A stretch of DNA of 12,602 nt, taken from the NCBI GenBank assembly GCA_019310195.1, contig JAFDET010000109.1, forward strand, positions 1-12,602, read 5' to 3'. This document shows positions 6,808-12,602 of the stretch, piece after piece (positions within the stretch are counted from its first letter, which is position 1; every line of letters starts with the position of its first letter). The DNA comes from Deltaproteobacteria bacterium. GTDB lineage: Bacteria; Myxococcota_A; UBA9160; JAFDET01. The notes beneath the pieces are model-generated. The model was not told where the DNA came from. It was given only the letters and a program-made list of their open reading frames with translations, and did no database searches. Position numbers and translations under genes: made by a program.

Positions 6808-7910
6808 GCGTCGAGTCGCTGTTCACGCCCGTCACGCTGGGCGCCATCCCGCTCCGCAACCGCATCGTGATGGCTCCCATGACTCGCGCGCGAGCCGGGC
6901 TCGAGCGGGTGCCGAACCAGATCATGGCGGAGCACTACGCGCAGCGTGCCGGCGCGGGCCTCATCATCAGCGAGGCCAGCCAGGTCTCCGTGCAGGGCAC
7001 GGGATCCGTCTTCACACCGGGAATCCACACCCCCGAGCAGGTGGCGGGCTGGCGCAGGGTCACCGACGCGGTCCACGCCCGGGGCGGCGCCATCGCGCTT
7101 CAGCTCTGGCACGTGGGTCGCGTCTCCCATGCGAGTATGCAGGAGGACGGAGCGGCCCCGGTTTCGGCCTCCGCCGTGCGGGGAAACGTGAACACCTTCA
7201 CGCTGGAGGGCTTCGTTCCGACAACCCCGCCGCGAGCCCTGGACCTCGAAGAGATTCCCGGCGTCATCGATCAGTTCCGTCGAGGTGCGCGCAACGCCAT
7301 GGAAGCCGGCTTCGACGGAGTCGAGATCCACGGCGCCAACGGCTACCTGGTGGATCAGTTCCTGCGCGACGGTGTGAACCAGCGCGGCGACGCGTACGGA
7401 GGCAGCGTGGAGAACCGCTGCCGCTTCCTGCTCGAGGTCACGGACGCCGTCTGCGAAACGGTCGGCTCGGATCGCACGGCGGTGCGGCTGTCCCCGTTCA
7501 CAGTCACCTGGGACTGTGTAGACAGCGATCCCGCGTCGCTCTTCCTGCATGCCGTGCGCGAGCTCGACCGGCGCAGCCTCGCCTTCGTGGAGATCGTCGA
7601 GCGGATGTCGGCGCCGGTGGCCGTGTCCGACGGCGGAGACCGGGCCGGAGCGGGCTTCACGCCCGAGGACATCCAAGCGGCCTACGGCGGAAGCCTGATC
7701 GTGAACGGCAGCTACGACCGGCAGAGAGCCGTGCTCGCCGTGGAGGGCGGCCACGCCCAGTGCGTGTCGTTTGCCCGGCCCTACATCGCGAATCCCGATC
7801 TCGCCGAGCGCTTCGCGGCCGGTGCCGAGCTGAACCCGGATGCCAGTCTGCTGACCTACTACGGCGGCGGTGCAGAGGGCTACACCGACTTCCCCCCGAT
7901 GGAGGGGTAG
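6804..7910 (+). CDS. Old Yellow Enzyme-family NADH:flavin oxidoreductase
   Basis: This 368-residue FMN TIM-barrel ene-reductase reduces activated C=C bonds (enones, nitroalkenes, sometimes nitrate esters) using NAD(P)H in the cytoplasm. Active-site landmarks are all present. `MAPMTRARA` carries Thr27, which tunes the flavin. `LQLWHVGR` has Gln100 and Trp102. `EIHGANGYLVDQFLRDGVNQ` has the substrate-binding His176/Asn179 pair and Tyr181. `RGDAYGGSVENRCRF` is the family signature. Arg228 in `AVRLS` and `FARPYIANPDLAERF` near the C-terminus complete the FMN phosphate site. The length matches NemA, XenB and YqjM-type classical OYEs; the HGANGY form resembles NemA. The start is ATG 6804, inside the stop of the CopD-like gene, with no separate ribosome binding site, so translation is probably coupled. 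The end is 12 bp from the convergent LLM gene. The physiological substrate is unknown. Confidence 0.96.
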   Translation: MSVESLFTPVTLGAIPLRNRIVMAPMTRARAGLERVPNQIMAEHYAQRAGAGLIISEASQVSVQGTGSVFTPGIHTPEQVAGWRRVTDAVHARGGAIALQLWHVGRVSHASMQEDGAAPVSASAVRGNVNTFTLEGFVPTTPPRALDLEEIPGVIDQFRRGARNAMEAGFDGVEIHGANGYLVDQFLRDGVNQRGDAYGGSVENRCRFLLEVTDAVCETVGSDRTAVRLSPFTVTWDCVDSDPASLFLHAVRELDRRSLAFVEIVERMSAPVAVSDGGDRAGAGFTPEDIQAAYGGSLIVNGSYDRQRAVLAVEGGHAQCVSFARPYIANPDLAERFAAGAELNPDASLLTYYGGGAEGYTDFPPMEG

Positions 7911-7922
7911 GGCGCCGCAAGG

Positions 7923-8924
7923 TCAGCCCAGGTCGAGTGCCTCCGGGGCGCCGAGGCGCGGCAGCACCTTCGACGCGAAGAGCTCCAGGCTCGGCCAGCC
8001 CAGCTCCGGCGGTGTACCCCCGCACAGGGGGAAGTGCACCAGCGGCGACTCGGGGTGTGCCTGCGTGTAGCCGATGAACTCGTCCGGCGTCAGGATCCGG
8101 TACTTGCCTTCGGCGCGCAGCTCTTCGACGGTCGTGGCCCGGCTGTCGACCACCGAGCCCACGTTGTGCGTCTGCCAGCTGGCGTAGCTCATGGCGTGGT
8201 GCAGCAGGTAGCGGCCGATTTCCGACCAGCTGCGGTCGGGATCCTCCGAGACCCAGAGCATGTTGCCGGCGCCGGGCTGCAGCAGCAGGGGTACGTGTCC
8301 CAGGCGCTCGCACTCCGCGGTGTAGAGGTCGAAGATCTCGGGATCCTGCACCGCCGGCTGGAACGGCAGCCCGAAGCGGGCCGCGCGGCGGGCCGCATTG
8401 CGGCCCGAGCCGCCGACGGCCACGAAGGGATGGGGCCGGCTGCCGGGCTGCGGCGTGACGCGAACCGGGCGGCCGCGCCACTCGAACGTCTCGCCCCGCC
8501 AGGCGCGCAGCAGCACGTCCAGGTGCTCGTCCATGACCCGGCCGCGGCCCTGCCAGTCCGCACCCAGCATGGCGTACTCCTCGGGGCGGTAGCCCAGCCC
8601 GGCGGTGATTCCGATACGTCCGCCGCTGGCGAGGTCCAGCACCGCCAGGTCCTCGGCCAGGCGCACCGGGTCGTAGAGGGGCAGCAGCAGTGCCATGACG
8701 CTGATGGGGATGCTTCGCGTGCGCCCGGCGATGACGCCGGCCAGGGTCAGCGGAGAGGGGAGGTAGCCGTCGTCCACTCCGTGGTGCTCCGAGAGCACGA
8801 CCATGGTGAAGCCCTGCTTCTCTGCCCAGACCGACATGTCCAGGGCGGCGGCGTAGAGGTCGCCGGCTGCGACCGGCGAGAAGGCCGGCGCCCGCATGTC
8901 GAGGCGCAGGATCGAGAGTGCCAT
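7923..8924 (-). CDS. LLM-class (luciferase-like) flavin-dependent oxidoreductase
   Basis: This 333-residue protein is of the bacterial luciferase-like superfamily, which uses reduced FMN or F420 in a TIM barrel for monooxygenation or hydride transfer. Visible blocks are `YAAALDMSVWAEKQGFTMVV` and then `LSEHHG` (strand 2, with the family's E-H-H); `LPLYDPVRLAEDLAVLDLAS` followed by `GGRIGITAGLGYRPEEY`, the most conserved stretch; a `GRGRVMDEHLDVLLRAW` helix; and `PHPFVAVGGSGRNAARRAAR`, the phosphate-binding segment. The C-terminus (`LTPDEFIGYTQAHPE` onwards) is consistent with complete length. ATG 8924 starts 6 nt after the stop of the KSI-like gene, so the two form a tight pair. Whether the cofactor is FMN or F420 cannot be settled by eye. 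Related annotated proteins act in alkanesulfonate, steroid or terpene metabolism, so the substrate stays open. Confidence 0.94.
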   Translation of the reverse strand: MALSILRLDMRAPAFSPVAAGDLYAAALDMSVWAEKQGFTMVVLSEHHGVDDGYLPSPLTLAGVIAGRTRSIPISVMALLLPLYDPVRLAEDLAVLDLASGGRIGITAGLGYRPEEYAMLGADWQGRGRVMDEHLDVLLRAWRGETFEWRGRPVRVTPQPGSRPHPFVAVGGSGRNAARRAARFGLPFQPAVQDPEIFDLYTAECERLGHVPLLLQPGAGNMLWVSEDPDRSWSEIGRYLLHHAMSYASWQTHNVGSVVDSRATTVEELRAEGKYRILTPDEFIGYTQAHPESPLVHFPLCGGTPPELGWPSLELFASKVLPRLGAPEALDLG

Positions 8925-8930
8925 CCCGGG

Positions 8931-9323
8931 TCAGCCCTGGTCTTCGGCGGTGGCCGGGCGGATGGCGTCCATGCTCCAGAACGCCCGCATCGAGCGGATC
9001 TTCCCGCCCTCGTCGAAGCTCATCACGCTGATCACGTCCAACGCACTCCGCTGGCCCTCGGGTCCCATCAGCACCACCACGGGCGTAGCCGCTTCGTGGC
9101 CGGCAACCCGCACGGGGCCGGTGCGCCTCATTGTGGCCCCGGCGGCGGCCGCCCGCTGATAGAAGACCCGAATGGAGTCGCGCCCGCGGTGCAGGTCCGA
9201 GCCGATGGGATCCTCGATGGTGGCGTCCTCCGCGTACAGCTCGACGATTCCCTCCACGTCTCCCTTGTTCAGCAGCTCGGGGTAGCGGTCGTAGATCCGG
9301 CGGATGTGGTCGGCATCGGCCAT
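8931..9323 (-). CDS. Steroid delta-isomerase-like (SnoaL/NTF2-fold) protein
   Basis: This is a 130-residue cone-shaped NTF2-fold protein. It aligns without gaps, from memory, to Comamonas testosteroni Delta5-3-ketosteroid isomerase (125 aa). Tyr14 (the general acid), `AEDATIEDPIGS` with Asp38 (the proton-shuttling base), `IRVFY` (51-55) and `GGKIRSMRAFW` (106-116) all fall at matching numbers. The exception is Ser99, where that enzyme has the oxyanion-hole Asp99; Asp96 lies nearby. It may therefore be an isomerase with altered chemistry, or a binding protein for a steroid-like or polycyclic ligand. ATG 9323 is preferred because GAAGGAA precedes it by 8 nt and it restores KSI numbering. An ATG at 9359 would add 12 polar residues. 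It is followed after 6 nt by the LLM gene, suggesting one transcript and a shared cyclic-ketone substrate (inference). Confidence 0.88.
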   Translation of the reverse strand: MADADHIRRIYDRYPELLNKGDVEGIVELYAEDATIEDPIGSDLHRGRDSIRVFYQRAAAAGATMRRTGPVRVAGHEAATPVVVLMGPEGQRSALDVISVMSFDEGGKIRSMRAFWSMDAIRPATAEDQG

Positions 9324-9331
9324 GGCGGGGG

Positions 9332-9338
9332 TTCCTTC
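9332..9338 (-). promoter_or_regulatory. Ribosome binding site of the KSI-like gene
   Basis: The minus strand reads GAAGGAA, with an 8-nt spacer to ATG 9323. It lies inside the extension that a start at 9359 would give, so it favours the shorter protein. Confidence 0.55.
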
Positions 9339-9370
9339 CTCGGGCTCGTGGCGGCTCATCGCGCCCGCGG

Positions 9371-9399
9371 AGTGTCTCCAGCTCCCGCGCGTCCGTCAA
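9371..9399 (-). promoter_or_regulatory. Weak candidate promoter for the KSI-like/LLM pair
   Basis: On the minus strand, TTGACG (9394-9399, five of six consensus -35 bases) is followed after 17 bp by GACACT (9371-9376, three of six -10 bases). It sits in the 189-bp divergent gap shared with the sensor kinase. On the plus strand the only candidate is an extended -10-like TGGTATCCT (9451-9459) with no -35. Beyond these, nothing is visible in the gap. Confidence 0.3.
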
Positions 9400-9502
9400 A
9401 TCCGACTCGTCCGGGCCTTCCGACGGCCTGGGGTGTCGCCCTGCGGCGGGTGGTATCCTGGCTCGTGCGCGGTTGGCCAAGGGCCCGTTTGGCGGGCAGG
9501 CT

Positions 9503-9507
9503 GGGAG
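9503..9507 (+). promoter_or_regulatory. Ribosome binding site of the hybrid histidine kinase
   Basis: GGGAG is followed by a 5-nt spacer and ATG 9513. It fixes the start directly before the first membrane helix, although the same frame stays open far upstream across the antisense LLM and KSI-like genes. Confidence 0.6.
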
Positions 9508-9512
9508 CATTC

Positions 9513-11753
9513 ATGCCGATAGGGCTGGAGTTCGGCTTGAGCGTCATCCTCGGTGCCTTCCTGGTGCTGGGCCTGGTCGCGCTGCGGCGTCCCGGCCTCG
9601 GGCCGATGCCGTTCTGGATGGCCGGCTGGATCGCGGCAGGCGCGAGCGGTGTCTTGGTGCTCGCCGCGCCGGATTCGCCGGGGCTCCGGTTCCTGCGCTT
9701 CCCGCTCGGAAGCCTGTTTTCCTGGCTGCTCCTGGCCGGCGCCCTGGAGTTCGCCGGCCGGCGCGTGCCCGGCTGGATGCTCCCCGGCGCGCTGGCCTAC
9801 GGCCTGGTGCGCTCCGTCTTGGCTGCCGAGGGTCGTGCCGACGTGGCCTACGCGCTGGCGCTGGCGGTGGAGCCCGGTGTGATCCTGGCGGCCGGCTGGG
9901 TCGCGCATCGTGCAGTGTCCCATCCAGGCGCCGCACTCGGGCTGCGCCTGCTGGGGCCGTCCTTCGTGCTGGTGACCGCCGCAGGCGCCGCCAACGTGCT
10001 CTGGCTCCTGCTGGAACGCGACCCGGCCCCACTGCTCACCGCGCTCTGGCTGATGGTGGCGCCGCCCGCGGTGGGATTGCAGATCTACGCGGCCCTGGAG
10101 TCGACCCGACGCGCTCTGCGGCGCGCGCGGGACGAGCTGGAACGCCGCGTGGAGCTGCGCACCGCGGAGCTCGCCGAAGCCAATGAGGCTCTGCGTGACA
10201 GCGAGGAGCGCTACCGCGCGATCTCGGAGCTGTCCTCGGACCTCAGCTTCGCATTCCGCCTGGACCGCGAGCTGCAGCTCACGCTCGAGTGGAGCACCGG
10301 CGCCTTCCAGCGCATCACCGGGGCGGACCCCCAGGCGCTGGAGGGCCGGGGCTGGCTCGACTTCCTGTCCGAGCAGCCGCGTCGCGATCTGGCCGTCGCC
10401 GTGGAGACAGCGAACACCGATGGCCAGGCAGTGCGCGAGATCGCGGTCCGCACGCGGGACGGCGCGGAGCGTCGGCTGGAGGTGCACACCAACACCCGGC
10501 TCAACGCGGCAACCGGTGAGTTCCGCGTGGTCGGCTCGGCGCGCGACGTGACCGAGACGCGTCGCGTCGAGGCCGAGAGCCGCGAGCTCGAGCGCCGCGT
10601 CCACGAGAGCGAGCGGCTCGAAAGCCTGGGGCGGCTCTCCGGCGGCATCGCGCACGACTTCAACAACCTGCTCAGTGTGATCCTGGGCAACGTGCGCCTG
10701 GTCGAGGCGGACCTGCCCAGCGACGCACCGATCCAGACGCGGCTGGCGCGCATCCGCACGGCTGCGGACCACGCCGCGAGGCTCACGGACCAGATGCTGA
10801 CCTACGCCGGCAAGGCGCCGACCGACCGCAAGGTGATCGACGTCTCGGATCTCTTGAGCCGGATGTTGGAGCTGGTGCGCGCCGCGTTGCCCGACAGCTG
10901 CCAGCTCGATCTGGACCTGGCGCCGGATCTGCGGATCGAGGCCGACGAGACCCAGATCCAGCAGGTGGTGCTGAATCTCGTCACCAATGCGGGCGAGGCT
11001 CTCGAGGGCGCCAGCGGCCGCGTGGGGCTGAGGGTCGCACCGCTGCTCGCGCGTCCAGCGGACCTGGCCGGCGCCCATGGCGCCGCGGATGCCAAGCCCG
11101 GCGAGTACGTGGCCCTGGAGGTGCGCGACTCGGGGCGCGGCCTGGATCCGGAAGCCCTCAAGCGCATCTTCGATCCGTTCTTCACCACGAAATTCACCGG
11201 GCGCGGCATGGGGCTCGCCAGCACGCTCGGAATCGTGCGCTCCCACGGCGGTGTCGCCAGCCTCGAGAGCACGCCGGGCCGAGGCACGAGGGCACGGGTC
11301 CTCCTGCCCCGGGTCCGCGCTGTCGAGGCTCGTCCGCCCGGCCCGGCTCCCGTTGCGGAGAGGTCCGAGCACTCCACCGGCCGCATCCTGGTGGTGGACG
11401 ACGATCCGGCTGTGTTGGAGCTGGCCAGCGAGTTCCTGACCCGCGCCGGCTTCACGGTGATCGCCACACGGGGTGGTCGCGAGGGGATCGAGCGGCTCCG
11501 CGACGAGGGGGACTCGATCGACGCCGTCGTTCTGGACCTGTCCATGCCCGACGTGGGCGGTGAGCAGGCCTTCCTGGAGATGCGCCAGATCTGCCCCGGC
11601 CTTCCGATCGTGCTGGCCAGCGGATTCAGCGAGGAGTTCGCCTCCGAGCGCTTCCGCGTGTCCGGGACCGCCGGCTTCCTGCGCAAGCCCTACGCCCCGG
11701 AAGCGCTGGTCGAGTGCGTCCGGGCCGCCCTCAGCGGCAGCGTTGGCTCCTAG
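9513..11753 (+). CDS. Hybrid sensor histidine kinase with PAS and C-terminal receiver domain
   Basis: This is a 746-residue membrane sensor. Residues 1-195 contain about six hydrophobic helices with little periplasmic sequence. A coiled-coil linker follows (about 196-235, `RRARDELERRVELRTAELAE`), then a PAS domain (about 225-350, ending `GSARDVTETRR`). The HisKA domain carries `LGRLSGGIAHDFNNLLSVIL` with phospho-acceptor His381. The ATPase domain has the N box `QQVVLNLVTNAGEAL` (Asn492), G1 `VRDSGRGL` (537-544), the F box `DPFFTTK` (554-560) and G2 `GRGMGLAS`. The receiver domain (about 623-740) has Asp629-631, phospho-acceptor Asp675 in `VVLDLSMPD`, Ser703 and Lys725 in `LRKPY`. All catalytic residues are intact. 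There is no DNA-binding output domain and no adjacent response regulator, so the signalling partner lies elsewhere. The stop overlaps that of the convergent NMO gene. The ligand is unknown. Confidence 0.96.
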   Translation: MPIGLEFGLSVILGAFLVLGLVALRRPGLGPMPFWMAGWIAAGASGVLVLAAPDSPGLRFLRFPLGSLFSWLLLAGALEFAGRRVPGWMLPGALAYGLVRSVLAAEGRADVAYALALAVEPGVILAAGWVAHRAVSHPGAALGLRLLGPSFVLVTAAGAANVLWLLLERDPAPLLTALWLMVAPPAVGLQIYAALESTRRALRRARDELERRVELRTAELAEANEALRDSEERYRAISELSSDLSFAFRLDRELQLTLEWSTGAFQRITGADPQALEGRGWLDFLSEQPRRDLAVAVETANTDGQAVREIAVRTRDGAERRLEVHTNTRLNAATGEFRVVGSARDVTETRRVEAESRELERRVHESERLESLGRLSGGIAHDFNNLLSVILGNVRLVEADLPSDAPIQTRLARIRTAADHAARLTDQMLTYAGKAPTDRKVIDVSDLLSRMLELVRAALPDSCQLDLDLAPDLRIEADETQIQQVVLNLVTNAGEALEGASGRVGLRVAPLLARPADLAGAHGAADAKPGEYVALEVRDSGRGLDPEALKRIFDPFFTTKFTGRGMGLASTLGIVRSHGGVASLESTPGRGTRARVLLPRVRAVEARPPGPAPVAERSEHSTGRILVVDDDPAVLELASEFLTRAGFTVIATRGGREGIERLRDEGDSIDAVVLDLSMPDVGGEQAFLEMRQICPGLPIVLASGFSEEFASERFRVSGTAGFLRKPYAPEALVECVRAALSGSVGS

Positions 11754-12602
11754 CCCTGGGCCCAGTCGTCCAGGCGCTCCATGGTGTCGGCGTAGTCCTG
11801 GACCAGCTCCTCGACCACGCTGCGCACCGACTTCACCTGGTTCAGGGAGCCCACGATCTGCCCCACGAAGTAGTTGATCAGCTGCTCGGAGCCGGGGGAT
11901 TTGTGGGCCGTGCGCGAGATGCGCGCCTGGGCCTCGCGCACCAACCGCGGCTGCAGGGGCATGGGCAGCGGGTCTGGGCCGGCCGGATCCTCCCAGGCCT
12001 CGGTCCAGGCGCTGCGCAGCTGCCGGGCCGGCTTGCCGGTGAGCGAGCGCGAGCGGATGGTGTCCCGCGAGGACGCCTTCAGGAACTTCTGCTTCACCAC
12101 CGGGTGGGTCTCGGCTTCTTCCGTCGTGAGCCAGACCGAGCCGGTCCACACGCCCTGGGCGCCCAGGGCCAGTGCCGCGGTGACCTGGCGCCCGTTGCCG
12201 ATGCCTCCCGCGGCGAGGACCGGAACCGGGTCGACGGCGTCCACCACCTCCGGCACCAGGACCATGGTGGAGATCTCGCCGGTGTGACCGCCGGCCTCGT
12301 AGCCCTGGGCCACCACGATGTCCACGCCGGCTTCCACGTGACGCCGGGCGTGATCCACGGTGCCGGCCAGAGCGGCCACCTTCACGCCCTTGGCGCGGCC
12401 CTGCTCGATCATCCAGCCCGGCGGCGGACCCAGGGCGCTGGCGATCAGGCCGATGCGGTGCCCGAAGACCAGCTCGATCACGTCGCGCTGCCCTTCGTAG
12501 CCGACGCTGAACTCGGGACTGACCTCGGCGTCGGCCGGCAGCGGCGGAACGTCGTGCTTTGCGAGCAGGTCGTCGACGAAGCGGCGGTGCTCCTGCGGAA
12601 TC
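11750..12602 (-). CDS. Nitronate monooxygenase / 2-nitropropane dioxygenase-family protein (5' end outside window)
   Basis: The frame is open from the right edge to TAG at 11750 (about 283 codons plus stop). The protein is an FMN TIM barrel. Visible blocks are `GVKVAALAGTVDHARRHVEA`, then `GVDIVVAQGYEAGGHTGEIS`, where His in AGGHTG is the catalytic-base position of class I nitronate monooxygenases. `VPVLAAGGIGNGRQVTAALA` and `LGAQGVWTGSVWL` form the FMN phosphate site. `TEEAETHPVVKQKFLKA` and `TGKPARQLRSAW` are typical of the actinobacterial/proteobacterial subgroup often annotated beside steroid and lipid genes. The family oxidises nitronates to carbonyl compounds and nitrite, but many members have unknown substrates, including enoyl-like oxidoreductases. 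A GTG at 12481 is internal, because homologous sequence continues upstream through `EVSPEFSVGYEGQ`. The N-terminal strands are missing from view. Confidence 0.93.
   Translation of the reverse strand, partial: IPQEHRRFVDDLLAKHDVPPLPADAEVSPEFSVGYEGQRDVIELVFGHRIGLIASALGPPPGWMIEQGRAKGVKVAALAGTVDHARRHVEAGVDIVVAQGYEAGGHTGEISTMVLVPEVVDAVDPVPVLAAGGIGNGRQVTAALALGAQGVWTGSVWLTTEEAETHPVVKQKFLKASSRDTIRSRSLTGKPARQLRSAWTEAWEDPAGPDPLPMPLQPRLVREAQARISRTAHKSPGSEQLINYFVGQIVGSLNQVKSVRSVVEELVQDYADTMERLDDWAQG

Noticed and set aside
6354..7754. A 466-codon minus-strand frame opposite the CopD-like and OYE genes
   Set aside because: The plus strand carries a full OYE with all active-site residues. The antisense product has no motif.
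7657..9510. A 617-codon minus-strand frame overlapping the LLM and KSI-like genes
   Set aside because: It is a different frame from the two motif-bearing proteins, its composition is Arg/Pro/Gly-rich, and no family features are visible.
8034..9512. In-frame upstream extension of the hybrid kinase to about 1239 residues
   Set aside because: The extension runs antisense through the LLM and KSI-like genes and has no recognisable domain. GGGAG before ATG 9513 gives a natural start.
9396..12149. A 917-codon minus-strand open frame opposite the hybrid kinase
   Set aside because: Its product is Gly/Arg/His/Gln-rich with no domain, while the plus strand encodes a complete kinase with every motif. 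Long antisense frames are expected in this G+C-rich codon usage.

Overview
The window is a dense, very G+C-rich stretch of bacterial chromosome with almost no intergenic space. Start and stop codons often overlap, and clear Shine-Dalgarno sequences precede several genes. The mix is a TetR regulator with catabolic enzymes, four different flavoenzyme families, glutathione transferases and a hybrid sensor kinase with an `AHDFNNLL` H-box. It resembles catabolically versatile environmental Gram-negatives, such as deltaproteobacterial, Myxococcota or Binatota lineages. That placement is inference only. I see no rRNA, tRNA, CRISPR, insertion sequence or phage gene.

Layout. (1) 1-4157, minus strand: an operon read tetR -> FAH-family hydrolase -> zeta-like GST -> zinc-free MDR oxidoreductase (CurA-like) -> membrane-anchored GST-like protein that runs off the left edge. 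The tetR/FAH junction is an ATGA overlap. A 19-bp inverted repeat (4178-4196) overlies the -10 element of the predicted tetR promoter, as expected for autorepression. (2) 4277-4879, plus: an unrecognised membrane-anchored protein, divergent from tetR. (3) 4901-6232, minus: a DAO-family FAD oxidoreductase. (4) 6319-7910, plus: a CopD-like four-helix membrane protein coupled by an ATGA overlap to an Old Yellow Enzyme. (5) 7923-9323, minus: a ketosteroid-isomerase-like protein followed by an LLM-class flavin oxidoreductase. (6) 9513-11753, plus: a hybrid histidine kinase (membrane sensor, PAS, HisKA, HATPase, receiver). (7) 11750-12602, minus: a nitronate monooxygenase cut by the right edge.

How they may work together (inference): the tetR operon pairs a GST carrying the S-x-C zeta-class motif with an FAH-family hydrolase. 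That is the isomerase/hydrolase pair of homogentisate- and gentisate-type ring cleavage, and an enone/enal reductase is added to it. The neighbouring OYE, LLM, NMO and KSI-like genes are all enzyme types that act on enones, ketones, nitro compounds or cyclic ketones. Together the region looks like accessory catabolism of cyclic or aromatic organics. No complete pathway and no ring-cleaving dioxygenase is visible.

The most unusual points are: a GST-like protein whose first beta-strand/helix of the thioredoxin fold is replaced by a transmembrane helix; a KSI-like protein that keeps Tyr14 and Asp38 but has Ser in place of Asp99; the operator/promoter architecture between tetR and an orphan membrane protein; and the CopD-like/OYE coupling.
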